Part shown: positions 61,545 to 64,000 of the stretch, piece after piece | Position numbering within the stretch: position 1 is the stretch's first letter | Layout: each line of letters begins with the position of its first letter | NCBI RefSeq assembly: GCF_004187715.1 | Contig: NZ_QZWF01000001.1 | Coordinates: forward strand, 1,488,001 to 1,552,000 | Reading direction: 5' to 3' | Length of the DNA: 64,000 bases | Source of the DNA: Streptomyces sp. F001 | GTDB taxonomy: Bacteria; Actinomycetota; Actinomycetes; Streptomycetales; Streptomycetaceae | Program-made: the position numbers and the translations under genes | The notes under the pieces: generated by a model | What the model was told of the DNA's origin: nothing | Databases searched by the model: none | What the model saw: only the letters and a program-made list of their open reading frames with translations

Positions 61545-64000
61545 TCAGCCTGCGAGGCAGGACGGACCCAGCAGCACCTTCAGATCGCCGAACAGTGCCG
61601 GATCCGGCTTCACCCGGTGCCGGTCCAGCCGCAGCACGGTCGTCCTGGTCGGCCCCTGGAGCTTGATGCGCACCTCGCTGTCGCCCTTGTGGTGACTGAG
61701 GATCTCGCCGAGCCGGCTGACCATGGGCGGGGTGACCCTCGTCGCCGGGATGGTGAGCACCACGGGCGCGTTGGTGCCCGCGTTCGACAGGTCGGGAATC
61801 ATCAGCTCCATCGCGACCAGGCGCGGCACGTCCTCCCGCTTGTCGAGGCGGCCCTTGACGAACACCACGGCGTCCTCGACGAGTTGGGTCGACACCAGCT
61901 GGTAGGTCGCCGGGAAGAACATGCACTCGATGGAGCCCGCGAGGTCCTCGACGGTGGCGATCGCCCAGGCGTTGCCCTGCTTGGTCATCTTGCGCTGGAG
62001 GCCCGAGATGATGCCGCCGATGGTGACGACCGCGCCGTCCGCGTGCTCACCGCCGGTGAGCTGGGCGATGCCCGCGTCGGCCTTGTCCGACAGCACGTGC
62101 TCCAGACCGAAGAGCGGGTGGTCGGAGACGTACAGGCCGAGCATCTCCCGCTCCTGGGCGAGGAGATAGGTCTTGTCCCACTCCTCGGTGGAGAACTCCA
62201 CGTCGAGCCCGAACCCGGGCTCGCTGGTGTCGTCCTCGCCCATGCCGCCGAAGAGGTCGAACTGGCCCTCGGCCTCCTTGCGCTTGACCGCGACCACGTT
62301 GTCGATCATCGGCTCGTACTGCGCCGTCAGTCCCTTGCGGGTGTGGCCCATCGAGTCGAAGGCGCCGGCCTTGATCAGCGATTCCGTGGTGCGCTTGTTG
62401 CAGACGACCGCCTCGACCTTGTCGAGGTAGTCGGGGAAGGAGGCGTACTTCCCCTTGGCCTTGCGGCACTTGATGATCGACTCGACGACGTTGGTGCCGA
62501 CGTTGCGCACGGCGGACAGGCCGAAGAGGATCACGTCGTCGCCCTGCGCGGCGAAGTTGGACTCGGACTCGTTGACGTTCGGCGGGAGCACCTTGATGCC
62601 CATGCGGCGGCACTCGTTGAGGTAGACCGCCGACTTGTCCTTGTCGTCCTTGACCGAGGTGAGCAGGGCGGCCATGTACTCGGCGGGATGGTTCGCCTTC
62701 AGGTACGCGGTCCAGTACGAGACCAGTCCGTACGCCGCGGAGTGCGCCTTGTTGAACGCGTAGCCGGCGAACGGGACCAGCACGTCCCACAGCGCCTGGA
62801 TCGCTTCGTCGCTGTAGCCGTTCTTGCGGGCGCCGCCCTGGAAGATGACGAAGTTCTTCTCCAGTTCCTCGGGCTTCTTCTTGCCCATCACACGGCGGAG
62901 GATGTCGGCCTCGCCGAGCGAGTAGCCCGCGATGATCTGGGCGGCCTTCTGCACCTGCTCCTGGTAGACGATCAGGCCGTAGGTGACGTCCAGGACCTCC
63001 TTGAGCGGCTCCTCCAGCTCGGGGTGGATCGGCGTGATCTCCTGCTGGCCGTTCTTGCGCAGCGCGTAGTTCGTGTGGGAGTTCATGCCCATCGGGCCCG
63101 GGCGGTACAGGGCCGACACGGCGGAGATGTCCTCGAAGTTGTCCGGCTTCATCAGCCGCAGCAGCGAGCGCATCGGACCGCCGTCGAACTGGAAGACGCC
63201 GAGGGTGTCGCCGCGCTGGAGCAGGTCGAAGGTCGTGGGGTCGTCCAGCGGCAGCGACAGCAGGTCGATGTCGATGCCCTTGTTGGCCTTCACCATCTTG
63301 ACGGCGTCGTCCATGATGGTCAGGTTGCGCAGGCCCAGGAAGTCCATCTTCAGCAGGCCGAGCGACTCACAGCTCGGGTAGTCCCACTGCGTGATGGTCA
63401 CGCCGTCGGTGTGCCTGACCCAGACGGGGACGTGATCGGTGATGGTCTCGCTGGACATGATCACGCCGGCCGCGTGCACACCCATCTGCCGGACCAGGCC
63501 CTCGACGCCCTTGGCGGTGTCGATGACCTTCTTGACGTCGGGCTCGTTCTCGTACATCGCCCGGATCTCGCCCGCCTCCGAGTAGCGCGGGTGCTGCGGG
63601 TCGGTGATGCCGGACAGCGGGATGCCCTTGCCGAGGACGTCGGCGGGCATGGCCTTGGTGAGGCGGTCGCCCATCGCGTACGGGTAGCCCAGCACGCGCG
63701 CGGAGTCCTTGATCGCGTTCTTGGCCTTGATGGTGCCGTAGGTGCCGATCATGGCGACCTTGTCCGCGCCGTACTTCTCGGTCACGTACCTGATCACCTC
63801 GACGCGCCGACGCTCGTCGAAGTCGATGTCGACATCGGGCATCGAGATGCGCTCGGGGTTGAGGAACCGCTCGAAGATCAGGCCGTGCGGGATCGGGTCG
63901 AGGTCGGTGATGCCCATGGCGTAGGCGACGATCGAGCCGGCCGCGGAGCCTCGGCCGGGGCCGACCGCGATGCCCTGCTTCTTGGCCCACATGATGAAGT
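61545..64000 (-). CDS. dnaE: DNA polymerase III alpha subunit, 5' end outside window
   Basis: Replicative polymerase. The frame is open to the right edge, so the N-terminal PHP domain and part of the palm are missing; about 818 codons of the C-terminal two-thirds are here. The catalytic aspartates are in MPDVDIDFDE, followed by the fingers (GVHAAGVIMSSE, FQFDGGPMRSLLR, YRPGPMGMNSH), the helix-hairpin-helix region and the OB-fold domain (TIGGIISGLQRKMTKQGN). It is DnaE1-like and ends at a shared terminator. Confidence 0.97.
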   Translation of the reverse strand, partial: FIMWAKKQGIAVGPGRGSAAGSIVAYAMGITDLDPIPHGLIFERFLNPERISMPDVDIDFDERRRVEVIRYVTEKYGADKVAMIGTYGTIKAKNAIKDSARVLGYPYAMGDRLTKAMPADVLGKGIPLSGITDPQHPRYSEAGEIRAMYENEPDVKKVIDTAKGVEGLVRQMGVHAAGVIMSSETITDHVPVWVRHTDGVTITQWDYPSCESLGLLKMDFLGLRNLTIMDDAVKMVKANKGIDIDLLSLPLDDPTTFDLLQRGDTLGVFQFDGGPMRSLLRLMKPDNFEDISAVSALYRPGPMGMNSHTNYALRKNGQQEITPIHPELEEPLKEVLDVTYGLIVYQEQVQKAAQIIAGYSLGEADILRRVMGKKKPEELEKNFVIFQGGARKNGYSDEAIQALWDVLVPFAGYAFNKAHSAAYGLVSYWTAYLKANHPAEYMAALLTSVKDDKDKSAVYLNECRRMGIKVLPPNVNESESNFAAQGDDVILFGLSAVRNVGTNVVESIIKCRKAKGKYASFPDYLDKVEAVVCNKRTTESLIKAGAFDSMGHTRKGLTAQYEPMIDNVVAVKRKEAEGQFDLFGGMGEDDTSEPGFGLDVEFSTEEWDKTYLLAQEREMLGLYVSDHPLFGLEHVLSDKADAGIAQLTGGEHADGAVVTIGGIISGLQRKMTKQGNAWAIATVEDLAGSIECMFFPATYQLVSTQLVEDAVVFVKGRLDKREDVPRLVAMELMIPDLSNAGTNAPVVLTIPATRVTPPMVSRLGEILSHHKGDSEVRIKLQGPTRTTVLRLDRHRVKPDPALFGDLKVLLGPSCLAG

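Overview
This window is a high-GC actinobacterial chromosome segment, almost certainly from Streptomyces. The evidence is the near-universal G/C third codon positions, frequent GTG/TTG starts, ATGA/GTGA/TTGA stop-start overlaps, a his operon containing priA, a split trp region with trpM, and genus-typical interspersed GC-rich repeats. Both edges cut genes: an M1 aminopeptidase N on the left (3' end missing) and dnaE on the right (5' end missing). I saw no tRNA, rRNA, CRISPR array, insertion sequence or prophage.

Layout. 1-4.7 kb: pepN, a chorismate mutase, a secreted trypsin and an uncharacterised HExxH protein. 4.7-14.7 kb: a compact catabolic cluster whose gene content matches the mycobacterial KstR2 regulon for steroid C/D-ring (HIP) degradation: two SDRs, echA20, ipdA, ipdB, ipdC, fadA6, kstR2, ipdF and two acyl-CoA dehydrogenases. 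Two near-identical operators sit in its two divergent promoter regions. 14.7-18.3 kb: a three-gene operon that looks like a multinuclear iron oxygenase (MNIO, DUF692) peptide-modification system, in which the candidate substrate is a membrane protein with a Gly/Cys-rich tail. It is followed by a scar where a truncated hydrolase and a truncated acyl-CoA dehydrogenase meet 5' end to 5' end. 18-28 kb: an orphan cytochrome b (qcrB), a TerF-like vWA protein, a rhomboid protease and gltBD, with GlnR-box-like sites upstream of gltB. 28-36 kb: a VIT-family metal transporter with an iron-box-like site, four tandem ADP-ribosylglycohydrolase paralogues (one apparently frameshifted, one broken by a repeat), and a CoA-transferase/CitE-like pair. 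36-45 kb: lgt, a DsbA-like protein, trpA-trpB-trpM-trpC, three small membrane proteins, trpE and hisI. 45-54 kb: a TIGR03085 protein, an ArsR-MFS pair, and the coupled operon hisD-hisC-hisB-small membrane protein-hisH-priA-ridA-hisF. 54-64 kb: a right-handed-repeat membrane protein, a LON-domain protein, a YbaK-like protein, a bL37-like 24-residue protein, a DUF2567-like protein, an ABC transporter, a NYN protein, a 54-residue conserved-looking protein and dnaE.

How the genes fit together. The his and trp genes are linked through PriA, which in Streptomyces does both the HisA and TrpF steps; no separate trpF is present here. The catabolic cluster has the pieces to open rings D and C of HIP-CoA (EchA20, IpdAB) and finish by beta-oxidation (acyl-CoA dehydrogenases, FadA6), but the HIP-CoA ligase gene fadD3 is not in the window.

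Several genes show apparent one-base losses, mostly in or near short G runs (around 4805, 30456 and 30500, 57120 and 57213). These may be assembly errors rather than real mutations, so the affected genes are described with that caveat.
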